From: Alkalihalobacillus sp. FSL W8-0930
GTDB taxonomy: Bacteria > Bacillota > Bacilli > Bacillales > Bacillaceae_D
Length of the DNA: 64,000 bases
Assembly (NCBI GenBank): GCA_037965595.1
Contig: CP150183.1
Span: forward strand, 1,860,001 to 1,924,000
Direction: 5' to 3'
Part shown: positions 1-10,757 of the stretch, piece after piece
Numbering within the stretch: the first letter of the stretch is position 1
Layout of the letters: each line of letters opens with the position of its first letter
Program-made: the position numbers and the translations under genes
The notes under the pieces: model-generated
Databases searched by the model: none
Seen by the model: only the letters and a program-made list of their open reading frames with translations
Told to the model about the DNA's origin: nothing

Positions 1-1045
1 ACACTAAAACTAACGGACCGACGATAATACCGGCGGCACCCAAAAGTTGAAGGCCAGCAAACATAGAGATTAATACGGCAACAGGATTCAAATTCAAGCT
101 ACTTGATAAAACCTTTGGTTCAATCATTTGACGAATAACTACAATAATTCCGTACAAAATCAGAATACCAAAAGCTAATGAAAAGTCACCACTAACTAAT
201 AAGTAAATGGCCCATGGAAGCAAGATTGTACCAGTTCCTAAGTAAGGCAATAGCTCTGCAAGTCCAACGATAATCGCTAACGTAAAAGCGCCATCCACAC
301 GAATGATTAAAAGCCCGATATAAACGATAATCGCCGTAATAAACATAAGAATGAGCTGAGCTCTAATAAATCCGAACAAGCGAATCCTTACACCTTGAAC
401 AAACTCCTGGAACTTACTTGTGACTCGTTGTGGGATCACTTTTCTAAAGGCAGCTTGATAGCTGTGCCAGCTTTTACCCATAAAGTAGATACTAATGACA
501 CCGAATAAGAAAGCAACAAGAAAAGCTGGAAGACCCAATATAAGCTGATAGGTCCAATCAAGCAACGATTGACCAGTTTGCCCGATAAGAGAGCCTAATT
601 GTCCACCCAATTGCGAGATGCTTTGCTTCAGTGCTTCTTGTTGGGTACCATCAAGACTATTAAATAATCCGAGTCCTTGCTGCCAGAAGGGAAGAATCGT
701 TTCATTAAAAAAGCTTTGAAATTTAAGGGACCCTGTTTCAATCCAAATAGGAACCTGATCAAAAAATCGTCTTAAACTAATGTAAATAAGAAACACTATT
801 CCGGCTAGTAGCGAAGAAATGACTACAATTCCGCAAAGTAAGCTAATGATGCTAGCAAAGCCTGAATTTAGTTTCACTTTTTTCATGAGAAGCCTGATAA
901 AAGGCTGCATGGTCCATGCAAAGAAAGCAGCAAACCAAAAAGGATAAGTGACTTTAAATAATTTAATAAAAAGCCAGCTAGCTAAGATGAGAGCGAGCGT
1001 AAACAAAATGGCTCGTAGTACCATGTAGGCTTGAGCTTTGGTCAT
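1..1045 (-). CDS. ytvI: YtvI-like AI-2E family membrane protein (3' end outside window)
   Basis: Reading the minus strand from 1045 gives an uninterrupted frame (MTKAQAYMVLRAILFTLA...) that runs off the left edge after about 348 residues. It is a polytopic membrane protein of the AI-2E/PerM family. Two hydrophobic N-terminal helices are followed by an amphipathic stretch and then several C-terminal helices. The end visible here (EPKVLSSSLNLNPVAVLIS, then a Gly-rich GIIVGPLVLV) is the signature of the sporulation-associated YtvI subgroup, which is about 350-370 aa, so only a few residues are missing. AAAGGA lies 7-8 bases before the ATG. A strong sigma-A promoter (1114-1142) lies upstream. The role of YtvI in sporulation is poorly defined. 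The family is clear; the subgroup is my recollection of the C-terminal motif. Confidence 0.8.
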   Translation of the reverse strand, partial: MTKAQAYMVLRAILFTLALILASWLFIKLFKVTYPFWFAAFFAWTMQPFIRLLMKKVKLNSGFASIISLLCGIVVISSLLAGIVFLIYISLRRFFDQVPIWIETGSLKFQSFFNETILPFWQQGLGLFNSLDGTQQEALKQSISQLGGQLGSLIGQTGQSLLDWTYQLILGLPAFLVAFLFGVISIYFMGKSWHSYQAAFRKVIPQRVTSKFQEFVQGVRIRLFGFIRAQLILMFITAIIVYIGLLIIRVDGAFTLAIIVGLAELLPYLGTGTILLPWAIYLLVSGDFSLAFGILILYGIIVVIRQMIEPKVLSSSLNLNPVAVLISMFAGLQLLGAAGIIVGPLVLV

Positions 1046-1113
1046 AGGATGTATCCTTTCTGATAATCTGAAAATATAACTGTGAAATGAGTATGAACCA
1101 AGTATTTCCTTAT

Positions 1114-1142
1114 ATATTAATTCCCTTAAAATGACCTGTCAA
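1114..1142 (-). promoter_or_regulatory. sigma-A promoter of the ytvI-like gene
   Basis: On the minus strand TTGACA (1137-1142) is followed after exactly 17 bases by TAATAT (1114-1119), an almost ideal vegetative promoter about 70 bases before the ytvI-like start. It lies just beyond the motAB terminator, so this gene appears to be transcribed separately from motAB. Confidence 0.75.
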
Positions 1143-1156
1143 ACATGAAGCAAATG

Positions 1157-1186
1157 AAAAAAGAAACACTCTAAAAAGAGTGTTTC
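1157..1186 (-). terminator. rho-independent terminator after motB
   Basis: Perfect stem GAAACACTCT / AGAGTGTTTC around a 4-base loop. On the minus strand it is followed by six T residues. It ends the motAB transcript. Confidence 0.9.
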
Positions 1187-1193
1187 AAACACT

Positions 1194-2006
1194 TTATTCA
1201 GCATATTCGGTTTCTAGTCGTTCTCTCTCAACGTTAAATGGGAGAATTAAGATTTCTACACGGCGGTTTTGTTGACGACCTTCTTCTGTGTCATTTGAAG
1301 CAATTGGCTTGTACTCACCATGACCAGCTACAATAAATTGATTTGGGTTCAGGCGATCATTCATTAAGAAAAAGCCTAATACATTTTCAGCACGTGCAAT
1401 GCTTAATGACCAGTTTGATTGGAACTGGGGTGTGCTAATAGGATTATCATCGGTGTGACCCGAAATTTGAATATACCTTGGTGGATCTGTTGCTAGCATA
1501 TCTGAAATCTCAAACACGATGTCTCGTGCTTCATCTTTTAGTCCATCACTACCTGAATCAAACAAAATGTTGTCATTAATTGTGATGAGGAGACCATCCA
1601 TACCGATTTCCGTTGTAAGGCGATCGCTTAATCCTTGTTCCTCAATGTAACGGTTTAACTCTCGTTGTAGCTCCCACAGATCTTCAGAGGGACCTTCCTG
1701 ATTCGTTCCATCTTGATCGGTTTGCTGATCATTTTCATTTACTTCATCTAGGTCAGTGACTTCTGTAGCATCTTCAGGAGGGGATGTGCCCTCACCCTCT
1801 AATGAATCAGAATGCTCTAGAATACTCGTTCCACCTAAGGCTTCATTTAGAGCTGATTTTAATGATTCATAGCGTGTATTGTCTACTTGACCCATCGCAA
1901 ACAAAATTATAAAAAGAGCGAGTAGTAACGTAAGCATGTCGGCATAAGGTAATAACCAACTTTCGTCAACATGCTCTTCATCATGTTTCTTACGTCTAGC
2001 TGACAT
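1194..2006 (-). CDS. motB: Flagellar motor stator protein MotB
   Basis: A 270-residue stator subunit that anchors the MotA/MotB ion channel to peptidoglycan. A short basic N-terminus is followed by one membrane helix (about residues 18-38) containing PYADMLTLLLALF, in which Asp23 is the ion-carrying aspartate. An unusually acidic linker (about 60-110) comes next, then an OmpA-like peptidoglycan-binding domain (about 130-260) with ISGHTDDNP and a C-terminal NRRVEILI. Its start overlaps the motA stop by 11 bases, typical of coupled stator genes. Residues after Asp23 are known to set H+ versus Na+ use in Bacillus stators, but I cannot assign the ion from sequence alone. No second stator pair (motPS) is in the window. 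Confidence 0.95.
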   Translation of the reverse strand: MSARRKKHDEEHVDESWLLPYADMLTLLLALFIILFAMGQVDNTRYESLKSALNEALGGTSILEHSDSLEGEGTSPPEDATEVTDLDEVNENDQQTDQDGTNQEGPSEDLWELQRELNRYIEEQGLSDRLTTEIGMDGLLITINDNILFDSGSDGLKDEARDIVFEISDMLATDPPRYIQISGHTDDNPISTPQFQSNWSLSIARAENVLGFFLMNDRLNPNQFIVAGHGEYKPIASNDTEEGRQQNRRVEILILPFNVERERLETEYAE

Positions 2007-2790
2007 TTTCCTGCTCAGCTCCTTCTATATACGAAAGCTGTTCTTTTTCTCCCATATATACACTTAAATATTCTTCGATGGCTCGTGGAGAGCTTCCATT
2101 TAAAATTGCAATCGTGCCCTCAACAATCATATGGTTATGTAAAACTTCGGCTCTTGACTTACGCTTTAATTTGTTTGCAAACGGATGGAAGAGTACATAT
2201 CCTAAGAAAATCCCAAAAAGGGTTGCAACAAACGCAGCAGCGATTGAATGTCCTAAGGCTTCCGTATCATCAAGATTTCCAAGTGCAGCAATTAATCCAA
2301 GTACAGCACCTAACACTCCTAAACTAGGTGAATACGTCCCAGCTTGAGTGAAGATAGAGGCACCAGAAGCGTGTCGGTCTTGCATCGCATCAATTCGTTC
2401 ATTTAACGTGTGTCGGATAAATTCAGGTTCTTGACCATCAATCATCATTCGAACAGCTTGTTTAAAGAACGGATCATTGATTTCATCAACCTTCGTTTCG
2501 AGTGCAAGCATACCCTCACGGCGTGAGATGGTTGCATATTCAACAAATTGCTTAACTAGTTCTTCCTGGGACACTTGTTTTTTCTCGGTAAATAATACTT
2601 TAAACAAACTAGGAACTCGCTTTACCTCAGCAAAAGGGAAGGCGATCATAATTGCAGCGGCTGTTCCCGCAAAAATGATCAGGATAGCAGCAGGGTTTAC
2701 AAGAACGGCCAAGCTGGTACCTTTTGCCACCATCCCAAATAGCACGGCTGCAACACCCAAGGCAATTCCGATATATGACGTTTTATCCAT
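1996..2790 (-). CDS. motA: Flagellar motor stator protein MotA
   Basis: A 264-residue integral membrane partner of MotB. The start chosen (MDKTSYIG) has AAGGAG 7 bases upstream; a longer open frame to 2868 lacks such a site and is not used. Four hydrophobic helices are visible: two near the N-terminus (GIALGVAAVLFG and LVNPAAILIIFAGTAAA) and two after the cytoplasmic loop. The loop carries ISRREGMLALE, the charged region that contacts FliG of the rotor. GTYSPSLGVLGAVLGLI includes the conserved proline of the third helix. The gene is first in a two-gene operon with motB and ends at the terminator at 1157-1186. Confidence 0.95.
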   Translation of the reverse strand: MDKTSYIGIALGVAAVLFGMVAKGTSLAVLVNPAAILIIFAGTAAAIMIAFPFAEVKRVPSLFKVLFTEKKQVSQEELVKQFVEYATISRREGMLALETKVDEINDPFFKQAVRMMIDGQEPEFIRHTLNERIDAMQDRHASGASIFTQAGTYSPSLGVLGAVLGLIAALGNLDDTEALGHSIAAAFVATLFGIFLGYVLFHPFANKLKRKSRAEVLHNHMIVEGTIAILNGSSPRAIEEYLSVYMGEKEQLSYIEGAEQENVS

Positions 2791-2824
2791 TATGATTCTC
2801 CTTAAAAATAAAATGATTTCATTC

Positions 2825-2854
2825 AGTATACTATACTTAAGTCCTAGTAAGTAA
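2825..2854 (-). promoter_or_regulatory. Candidate sigma-A promoter of motAB
   Basis: Minus strand TTACTT (2849-2854), 18 bases, TATACT (2825-2830), about 35 bases before the motA start. An overlapping alternative (TTCTTA, 16 bases, TATAGT) exists. No sigma-D promoter points towards motA; the sigma-D-like site nearby faces the other way. Confidence 0.35.
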
Positions 2855-2937
2855 GAATGGTTTAACATTCTTATAAAATGCTTGCTTCGACTTATAATTT
2901 TACCAATTTTTGCGTGAAAATAGGGGATAATGACGTA

Positions 2938-2964
2938 TAAACAATCAGAAGAAGCTGCCGATAT
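2938..2964 (+). promoter_or_regulatory. Exact sigma-D consensus promoter
   Basis: TAAA (2938-2941), 15 bases, GCCGATAT (2957-2964). This equals the Bacillus sigma-D (flagellar/chemotaxis) consensus in both boxes and in spacing. It points away from motA and towards the lipoprotein gene at 3254, leaving a leader of about 280 bases. Confidence 0.7.
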
Positions 2965-3253
2965 CGCTAGAGAATATAGAAAGATAAATGTTCGAAAACA
3001 TAAATGTTTGTCAGTTTATTAGGTCTATATGCTTATATAAAGGTTAAATAAACTAATTTTACACCTTTTTGCTTAGATTCTACTTATGAACTTAAACTTT
3101 ATACTTAGATGGTCTAAACATCTAGGTATATTGAAGCGAAAAAAGAGGACTTTACGATTTAAACGTTTTAATATTAATGAATATGGTACACTGTGTATTA
3201 ATGTGAAATTAGAGTGCGTCTTTAATTCATTTAAATAAAGGGAGTACATGTTA
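2965..3253 (+). other. Long AT-rich stretch between sigma-D promoter and lipoprotein gene
   Basis: About 290 bases with no open frame having a usable ribosome site and no terminator hairpin on the plus strand. It is probably leader of the lipoprotein mRNA, or it hides a second weaker promoter near 3150-3195, where several TTTAAA/TATTAA-like hexamers occur without a clear pair. Confidence 0.35.
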
Positions 3254-4117
3254 ATGAATAAAGAAGCGATATCTACATGTATCATGATAATGTGCATGTG
3301 TATTCTACTATCTTGTGTGAATAAGGATTATCCTACAGAGGAAGTCAAAGAGACAAACCAATTTACAGTAGAAGATGTGATTCAAGAATTAGAAGAAGAA
3401 CTAAATGGGCTGCAAAGTATAAGTATTGAGGCTACTCATAATCAAATCATAAAAAAGGGCGATAACCAAGAGGATAAAATTATACAAAATCGTTTAGCAC
3501 AATATAATGATTCACCATTTGTTATGTACCAACAAATTGATACAACACACTCATCGGCCAATAATGGTGACAAACAAACTCAAGTTGCTCAATATATAAC
3601 AGATGATTTAGCATACGTCTTTAATTATCAATCAGAGGTATGGATGAACGTGCCAATTGAACTGCGTGAAGATCTACATTTGCATCAGGATCCGAAAGCG
3701 GAGCTGCAGCAATATCTCACGATCGCAGACGAATATAGTCAAAATATGACGTTGAAGGAATCAGAAGATGAGTATGAGCTATGGTTTAAAGGAGAAGGGA
3801 TGGAGGCAAGATCTGCAGTCATTCAATCCTTGGAATTAAGTAGTCTCATAAATGAACAACAATCCAATGATTTAGTCAATCACATGGAAATTAAGGATTT
3901 ACAATTTATTGTCAGTGTTGTGAAAGAAACAAATAGTATAAATCAATTAGATGTGAACATCCAGCTTGCTATGAAGCATAACGGAGAGCGAATTGATATG
4001 GAGCTTGAAACAACTTTAACTGTGCATGACTTTAATAAAACAGAATTGGATGGTATCCCTGATGATATTACAGAAGGTGCCGAAGAATATAAAATGGAAC
4101 TTGGAAACATTGAATAA
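3254..4117 (+). CDS. Secreted lipoprotein of unknown function (DUF6612/LolA-like)
   Basis: About 287 residues. I use the ATG at 3254 (MNKEAIST) because GGGAG lies 9 bases upstream; the ATG at 3248 is too close. A hydrophobic signal peptide ends in ILLSC, a lipobox, so the protein should be anchored to the outer face of the membrane. The body starts with a helix of the form VIQELEEELNGLQSISIEA and continues as a beta-rich domain with QYNDSPFVMYQQ, DDLAYVFNYQSEVWMN and a C-terminal DIPDDITEGAE-like end. This resembles the DUF6612 lipoproteins of Bacillaceae, whose function is unknown. It is a single-gene unit with its own terminator. The exact sigma-D promoter upstream suggests expression with motility genes, which is inference. 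Confidence 0.75.
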   Translation: MNKEAISTCIMIMCMCILLSCVNKDYPTEEVKETNQFTVEDVIQELEEELNGLQSISIEATHNQIIKKGDNQEDKIIQNRLAQYNDSPFVMYQQIDTTHSSANNGDKQTQVAQYITDDLAYVFNYQSEVWMNVPIELREDLHLHQDPKAELQQYLTIADEYSQNMTLKESEDEYELWFKGEGMEARSAVIQSLELSSLINEQQSNDLVNHMEIKDLQFIVSVVKETNSINQLDVNIQLAMKHNGERIDMELETTLTVHDFNKTELDGIPDDITEGAEEYKMELGNIE

Positions 4118-4124
4118 ACGAACA

Positions 4125-4287
<163 letters not shown>

Positions 4288-4337
4288 TAAAAAATGATTA
4301 ATTTAAACTTTGTCTTTTATCTGTCCTTCCCTTGTCT

Positions 4338-4389
4338 ATCTTTCACAAAAAACCACCACCAATCCATATGGCAGTTTTTTGTGAAAGAT
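4338..4389. repeat. Perfect 16-bp inverted repeat with 20-base loop
   Basis: ATCTTTCACAAAAAAC (4338-4353) is exactly repeated in inverted form at 4374-4389. The arms are AT-rich and no gene adjoins directly: the stretch 4169-4529 otherwise holds nothing I can support. It could be a bidirectional terminator for the minus-strand gene ending at 4530, or the relic of an inserted palindrome. Confidence 0.6.
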
Positions 4390-4529
4390 TATAAGAAACT
4401 AAAACTAATCACTATTAAAATGATATACAAGGCTAACTATCCCTTAAGTACTTGTCTCTTTATGAGCTTTTTCCACCAAGTCATCTTCATATAATTAGAA
4501 TGGTGTATTTAACTAGTAATTTCTTTACA

Positions 4530-4808
4530 CTAACTAATGAACTTAACAAACTCCATAATAAGTGTTAAAGGTAACAAGATTGCAATGATTCCTCGTGTAA
4601 TTAAACTAATCCCACCTCCCCATTTTACAAGTTTTCGATTGTACTCTCTTTGTCGCCTTGCTTTAGCTGCGAGTATAATACCAACTATTCCTAAAATACC
4701 ACCAAGTACCGGTAAGAAAATAAACCAAAATACCGAGAAGATCCCTACGACTAACGTTAAGATAGATAGAACATCGTATGGTTGTTTTTTAGTATGCACA
4801 TCACTCAT
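4530..4808 (-). CDS. Small membrane protein, unknown function
   Basis: 92 residues with GGGAGAGGG upstream of the ATG. A hydrophilic N-terminus (MSDVHTKKQPYD) precedes a helix pair (about 13-35 and 37-47) separated by glycines (VLGGILGIVGIILAAKARR). A basic loop follows (RRQREYNRKLVKWGG), then a third hydrophobic segment (about 65-88). The layout is that of DUF4190-type small membrane proteins, but I do not recognise it confidently. It starts 25 bases after the frameshifted kinase gene and probably shares its transcript. Confidence 0.6.
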   Translation of the reverse strand: MSDVHTKKQPYDVLSILTLVVGIFSVFWFIFLPVLGGILGIVGIILAAKARRQREYNRKLVKWGGGISLITRGIIAILLPLTLIMEFVKFIS

Positions 4809-4833
4809 ACCATCCCTCTCCCTTCAGCTTCAG

Positions 4834-5702
4834 TTAAAACAAAACCTTCTCATTCATCCAAGTCGCAAGCTCTACACTCCCTTGAACCGATAACAACCGA
4901 TATAAGAATCTGTAAGGCATCCTTACGAGTTCTAGCTGCGGAAGCTCTAATACAGTTTGATATCCTTCTTTGAAGGCTGCGGCCGATTGTTCGTCTAACA
5001 CATACTCAAGACCAATAAAATCGAGTTCTCTTGGAGCGATGACATACGCTTCTGTATCGACAAGACCTGTGATGACGTTTCCGTCTGTTAAAAATTGAGT
5101 TGGATCCATGTCGATTAACACGAATGTTGAGGATTCTGGATGAGAGATATGCTTGAGTTGCTGTTGTGCTATCTGGAGTGTTCCTATAAAATCAATTTGA
5201 TCTTTATAGAAATTTGAAACAAGTTGACTCATTGTTTCAGTGACGTGCGAGTGAAAACGATCTAATGGAAAGGTGAAGGATCTAGATGGAGACCCTGAAT
5301 AATCTCTTTTAAGAGCATGAATCTCTGCTAATCCAACACCTAAGCTCTTCAGCACTGATAAGGGTTGATCTAGAAACGAGTGAATCATTTGACCGTTCAT
5401 TTTTTCTAAAATAGCGTATTCTCTATCCCCCACTCTTTTCATATCAATGAATGCTGGGATAGGCATTGTTGTCTGTTGACTTAATGTGTGATGAGTCATT
5501 TTTAAATCTGTTAATCTTCTCGGATCAATGCCAAATAACGTATAGCACCCCCACCAAAACGCGTTATTTTAGATGAGCGAACGATCCATTCTTTTTCGTT
5601 TGTCTTCATCAACCACACGTCACTGGCATGCTCATCATAGCTAGGGCTCAGTTCGTGGACTTCAATCATTTGTTCGTTTGGAAATAATTCTTCGCAAATC
5701 AT
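4834..5702 (-). pseudogene. Aminoglycoside phosphotransferase-like kinase, frameshifted
   Basis: Two open frames together make one APH/choline-kinase-like protein of about 290 residues. The first (5702 to 5511) has AGGAGG before its ATG and encodes the N-lobe, ending ...KITRFGGGAIRY then LALIRED and stop. Near 5530-5545 the correct reading moves to another frame: the second frame can be read upstream of its first ATG as LFGIDPRRLTDLK and then continues to 4834. AIRY + LFGIDPRR joins naturally, so one base is missing (or two are extra) within CGTTATTTGGC. The kinase loop is also atypical: IDMDPTQFL where the family has H-G-D-x-x-P-x-N, followed by VDTEAY in the metal site. Either a decayed gene or a sequencing error. 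Confidence 0.75.
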
Positions 5703-5804
5703 GAGTCCCCTTTCCTCCTACCCTTTTAACTCTTATGTACTGTCTTTCCCAATTAATTGAAGATTGAATCTACAATGTTTTAAGATTTTTTAAATATCTT
5801 TTCC

Positions 5805-5826
5805 TTTTCATCTATGAAACTTTTTA

Positions 5827-5833
<7 letters not shown>
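5805..5833 (+). promoter_or_regulatory. sigma-A promoter of katG
   Basis: TTTTCA (5805-5810), 17 bases, TATAAT (5828-5833). The start point would lie about 75 bases before the katG ATG and inside the operator region described next. Confidence 0.65.
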
Positions 5834-8145
<2,312 letters not shown>

Positions 8146-8162
8146 ATCTATAATAAAACGTT

Positions 8163-8196
8163 AAGACACAGTGTATGAGAGCTGTGTCTTTTTCTT
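8163..8196 (+). terminator. Terminator of katG
   Basis: Stem AAGACACAG / CTGTGTCTT with a 10-base loop followed by TTTTCTTTT. Confidence 0.85.
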
Positions 8197-8276
8197 TTGT
8201 ATAACAGGAACGTATCATTTATGAGTTCTTTAAAGTTAATAAAGTGCCGATTTTAGGACTTGCGAACAGGTGTTCT

Positions 8277-8654
8277 TTATTCTGTTTCCACTCTAAGGTC
8301 ATTTATAGCCTTCTCAAGAATAGCATGAGACCTAACCATTTCATCTAATGCTTCTTGTTTGATTCTATGAGCTTTAGCGCTATCTCGAAAGTAATAAACG
8401 TTTACCTCTTGGAAAGAGTCCTCGCGCAATTTTCGCTTAGTAGAGCGCAGTACACCTTCTTCTATCAATTCATAGAGAGCTCGATATAACTCTGCGTGAT
8501 TTGGGGAAAATCCATAAGGCTTATATTGTTCTTTTAATTCCTCTAGCATTTGGGTTCCATATGGTCTGCCATCTTCTATAAAAGATATTAGATACGCTTT
8601 TAAAAATAATCGTTGCTTAATTAAAAAGCCAGTTGACACTCTTTTAGAATTCAT
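8277..8654 (-). CDS. Replication-terminator-protein (Rtp)-like winged-helix protein
   Basis: 125 residues of the PadR/Rtp winged-helix family. The N-terminus (RVSTGFLIKQRLFLKAYLI), the middle (GFSPNHAELYRALYELIEEGVL) and the wing (FQEVNVYYFRD) line up with B. subtilis Rtp as I remember it: STGFLVKQRAFLKLYMI, GFKPNHTEVYRSLHELLDDGIL, LQEVVLYQFKD. A C-terminal helix (about 95-120) would form the dimer coiled coil. Rtp binds Ter sites and blocks replication forks in the terminus; PadR relatives are repressors. A perfect dyad lies over the promoter, which fits autoregulation. SD AGGGGAGGGGA precedes the ATG. I found no obvious Ter site in the window, so its role in fork arrest is unproven. Confidence 0.75.
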   Translation of the reverse strand: MNSKRVSTGFLIKQRLFLKAYLISFIEDGRPYGTQMLEELKEQYKPYGFSPNHAELYRALYELIEEGVLRSTKRKLREDSFQEVNVYYFRDSAKAHRIKQEALDEMVRSHAILEKAINDLRVETE

Positions 8655-8671
8655 TTTAAGTCCCCTCCCCT

Positions 8672-8692
8672 TATTATACTAATTGTATAATA
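8672..8692 (-). promoter_or_regulatory. Palindromic operator at the rtp-like promoter
   Basis: TATTATAC, 5 bases, GTATAATA: perfect 8-bp arms. The minus-strand arm contains TATAAT placed as a -10 box just before the ribosome site, so a dimer bound here would block transcription. Likely autoregulatory. Confidence 0.55.
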
Positions 8693-8721
8693 GTGACGAA
8701 TAAAGAGATACGACATTTTCT

Positions 8722-8760
8722 AAAAAAAGCCCTCTTGCGCGTTAATTCGTCAAGAAGGCC
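8722..8760 (-). terminator. Terminator of the DrrAB-like operon
   Basis: On the minus strand GCCTTCTTG pairs imperfectly with CAAGAGGGC around a 13-base loop, followed by seven T. Confidence 0.8.
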
Positions 8761-8769
8761 CCTACTTTG

Positions 8770-9594
8770 CTATTTTTTGTTTTTATATAAATACATGGTT
8801 AGTGGTGCAAAGATCACTAAAATGATCGCCGAAGCTAGCAACACCCACCCAACTTCAGAAGCCGTGATCGTTCCGTACATGCACCCTCTTACAGCATCCA
8901 CTAATAAAGAGATAGGATTCACATCAACAAAGCCCTGGAGCCAATTTGGGAGCGTTTCGGGATCAACAAACACATTACTAACAAATGTTAATGGAAACAA
9001 TACAGTCATACTGACCATCATCAGAGATTTCTCTGAACGCATAATAATTCCAAGCGTTGTCCAGATCCAAGAAAGACTAAAGCAAAAAATAAGAATGAAT
9101 CCAAGTGAGGCGAACACACCTATAAGTCCTCCCTCAGGTCTAAATCCAAGCAGTAATCCTAATAGGATCATAATCGTTGAAGCGATTAAATATCGAACAG
9201 CATCTACTAGTAAAGCTCCAACTAAAGCTGAAGGCAGCCAGATCGGTAAGGTTCTAAAGCGGTCAAATACACCTTTACGAATGTCATTGTTTAAATCAAC
9301 ACCTGTATACATCGTAATTTGAGCAACGGTCATTACGAGTATCCCTGGTAACAGGAATTGTAAGTACTCACCAGTTGACCCTGCAATCGCCCCTCCAAAC
9401 AAGTAAGTAAACATTAAAAGGAAAATGATCGGAAATACCGTCACATCAAACATTTGTTCTGGTACGTGCTTGATCCTTAATAATGCTCTGGAAGAAAAGG
9501 TTAAAGAAGATGAAAGTGGACTTGGATGTGGCGGTCTGACACTTGATGCAATCGCATCCTGGAGTTTTTGATCTACATCAGTTTTATGGCTCAA
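8770..9594 (-). CDS. DrrB-like ABC-2 exporter permease
   Basis: About 274 residues. I place the start at the TTG at 9594 because GAGGAGG lies 9 bases upstream; the in-frame GTG at 9603 abuts that site. After a hydrophilic N-terminal tail (about 1-45) there are six hydrophobic helices and the ABC-2 core motif [11 protein letters not shown], which is typical of daunorubicin-type (DrrB) permeases. The C-terminal [14 protein letters not shown] is the family's second hallmark. It forms a two-component exporter with the ATPase encoded just upstream, whose stop it overlaps. The substrate is unknown: such pairs export drugs, peptides or lipids. Confidence 0.88.
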   Translation of the reverse strand: MSHKTDVDQKLQDAIASSVRPPHPSPLSSSLTFSSRALLRIKHVPEQMFDVTVFPIIFLLMFTYLFGGAIAGSTGEYLQFLLPGILVMTVAQITMYTGVDLNNDIRKGVFDRFRTLPIWLPSALVGALLVDAVRYLIASTIMILLGLLLGFRPEGGLIGVFASLGFILIFCFSLSWIWTTLGIIMRSEKSLMMVSMTVLFPLTFVSNVFVDPETLPNWLQGFVDVNPISLLVDAVRGCMYGTITASEVGWVLLASAIILVIFAPLTMYLYKNKK

Positions 9595-10567
9595 TACTTT
9601 CACCCTCCTCTGAAGAAGTAATTTGGCCTGTTAATGTAAGAAAAACCTCATCCAGACTTGGCTGACCTAGAGAGAAATCGACTAGAGATATGCCTGCTTC
9701 ATCGAGTGTATGAAGAGCCTTCATGACAATGGATGAGTGAGAAACCTGACAAGAAAGCGTGGTGGAATCTGATCCGATATGTATCGGCCCTTCAATGATG
9801 GTCTCTAACAAGGATACCGCCCTCGTGCTCTCTTCACTGCCTGATAAACGTACTTGGAAGGTTCCTGATCCGACAGATGCTTTTAGTTCATCACTTGTTC
9901 CCTCTGCAATAATCTTCCCTTGATTTATCACTGCAATTCGATCTGCAAGCTGATCGGCTTCTTCTAAGTATTGAGTAGTCAATAGAACCGTTGTACCGGC
10001 TTTTACCAACGCACGAACAATGTCCCAGACTTGATTGCGACTTCTTGGATCAAGTCCTGTTGTTGGTTCATCAAGAAAAAGGAGTTCTGGTGTTACTACG
10101 ATGCTTGCAGCGATATCTATTCGTCGTCTCATACCACCCGAATACTTTTTCACTTGTCTTTTAGCTGCAACTTCAAGGCTAAAGGCATGCAATAACTCTG
10201 TCGCACGTTGTTTCGCTTGCTTACGTGAAAATCCCATTAAGCGAGCAATGAGTACTAAATTCTCTATTCCTGTTAAGTCTTCATCAATGGAAGCATATTG
10301 ACCCGTTAGGCTGATTCGACTTCGTACTTCTGCAGAATCTGAAGCTAAATTGTAGCCAAATATCTTCGCCTCACCACCGTCTAAAGGTAATAACGTTGAT
10401 AACATTCGAATGGTTGTTGTTTTCCCTGCACCATTGGGACCTAAAAAGCCGTAAACCGTTCCCTTTTTGATTGATAAATCAACGCCATCTACTGCGCGGT
10501 GATCTCCAAAAACTTTTATTAATCCTTTTGCCTCAATCGCCAATTTTGAGTGTCCTACATCATTCAA
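9584..10567 (-). CDS. DrrA-like ABC exporter ATPase
   Basis: About 327 residues from a TTG at 10567 preceded by AAAGGGTGG; an ATG at 10615 would add 16 residues but has no ribosome site. Walker A is [10 protein letters not shown], the signature is [12 protein letters not shown], Walker B is [12 protein letters not shown], and the D-loop PRSRNQVW and switch [13 protein letters not shown] follow. The C-terminal 90 residues form the DrrA-type extension ([11 protein letters not shown]). It energises the permease encoded next. No regulator gene adjoins, so inducer and substrate cannot be inferred. Confidence 0.9.
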   Translation of the reverse strand: MNDVGHSKLAIEAKGLIKVFGDHRAVDGVDLSIKKGTVYGFLGPNGAGKTTTIRMLSTLLPLDGGEAKIFGYNLASDSAEVRSRISLTGQYASIDEDLTGIENLVLIARLMGFSRKQAKQRATELLHAFSLEVAAKRQVKKYSGGMRRRIDIAASIVVTPELLFLDEPTTGLDPRSRNQVWDIVRALVKAGTTVLLTTQYLEEADQLADRIAVINQGKIIAEGTSDELKASVGSGTFQVRLSGSEESTRAVSLLETIIEGPIHIGSDSTTLSCQVSHSSIVMKALHTLDEAGISLVDFSLGQPSLDEVFLTLTGQITSSEEGESIEP

Positions 10568-10711
10568 TGCTTTGCACCACCCTTTTTTACGTTGATTAAC
10601 CCTTGTATAGGCCATTATTCTTAGTAAACCACAACTTTATTCATATTGTTGGGATTTATGATAAAGAACATATAATTACTTAGACACTCTAGTTTTTGAG
10701 ATGTGATCTCG

Positions 10712-10750
10712 ACAAAAAACCACCCTATCATATGATTAAGGGTGGTTTCG
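10712..10750 (-). terminator. Terminator of the sugar ABC operon
   Basis: Stem AAACCACCCT / AGGGTGGTTT with a 12-base loop, followed on the minus strand by TTTT. Confidence 0.85.
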
Positions 10751-10757
10751 AGAAACT

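Noticed and set aside
1194-2790. Assigning the stator as Na+-driven (MotPS-like)
   Set aside because: Residues near Asp23 of MotB do not let me decide between H+ and Na+ without an alignment; the more neutral MotAB call is kept.
4294-4494. Open frame of 66 codons across the 16-bp palindrome
   Set aside because: No ribosome site, biased composition, and it runs through the inverted repeat; most likely chance.
8693-9322. Long plus-strand frame of 209 codons opposite the DrrB-like gene
   Set aside because: Antisense shadow of a membrane-protein gene; no ribosome site and low-complexity translation.
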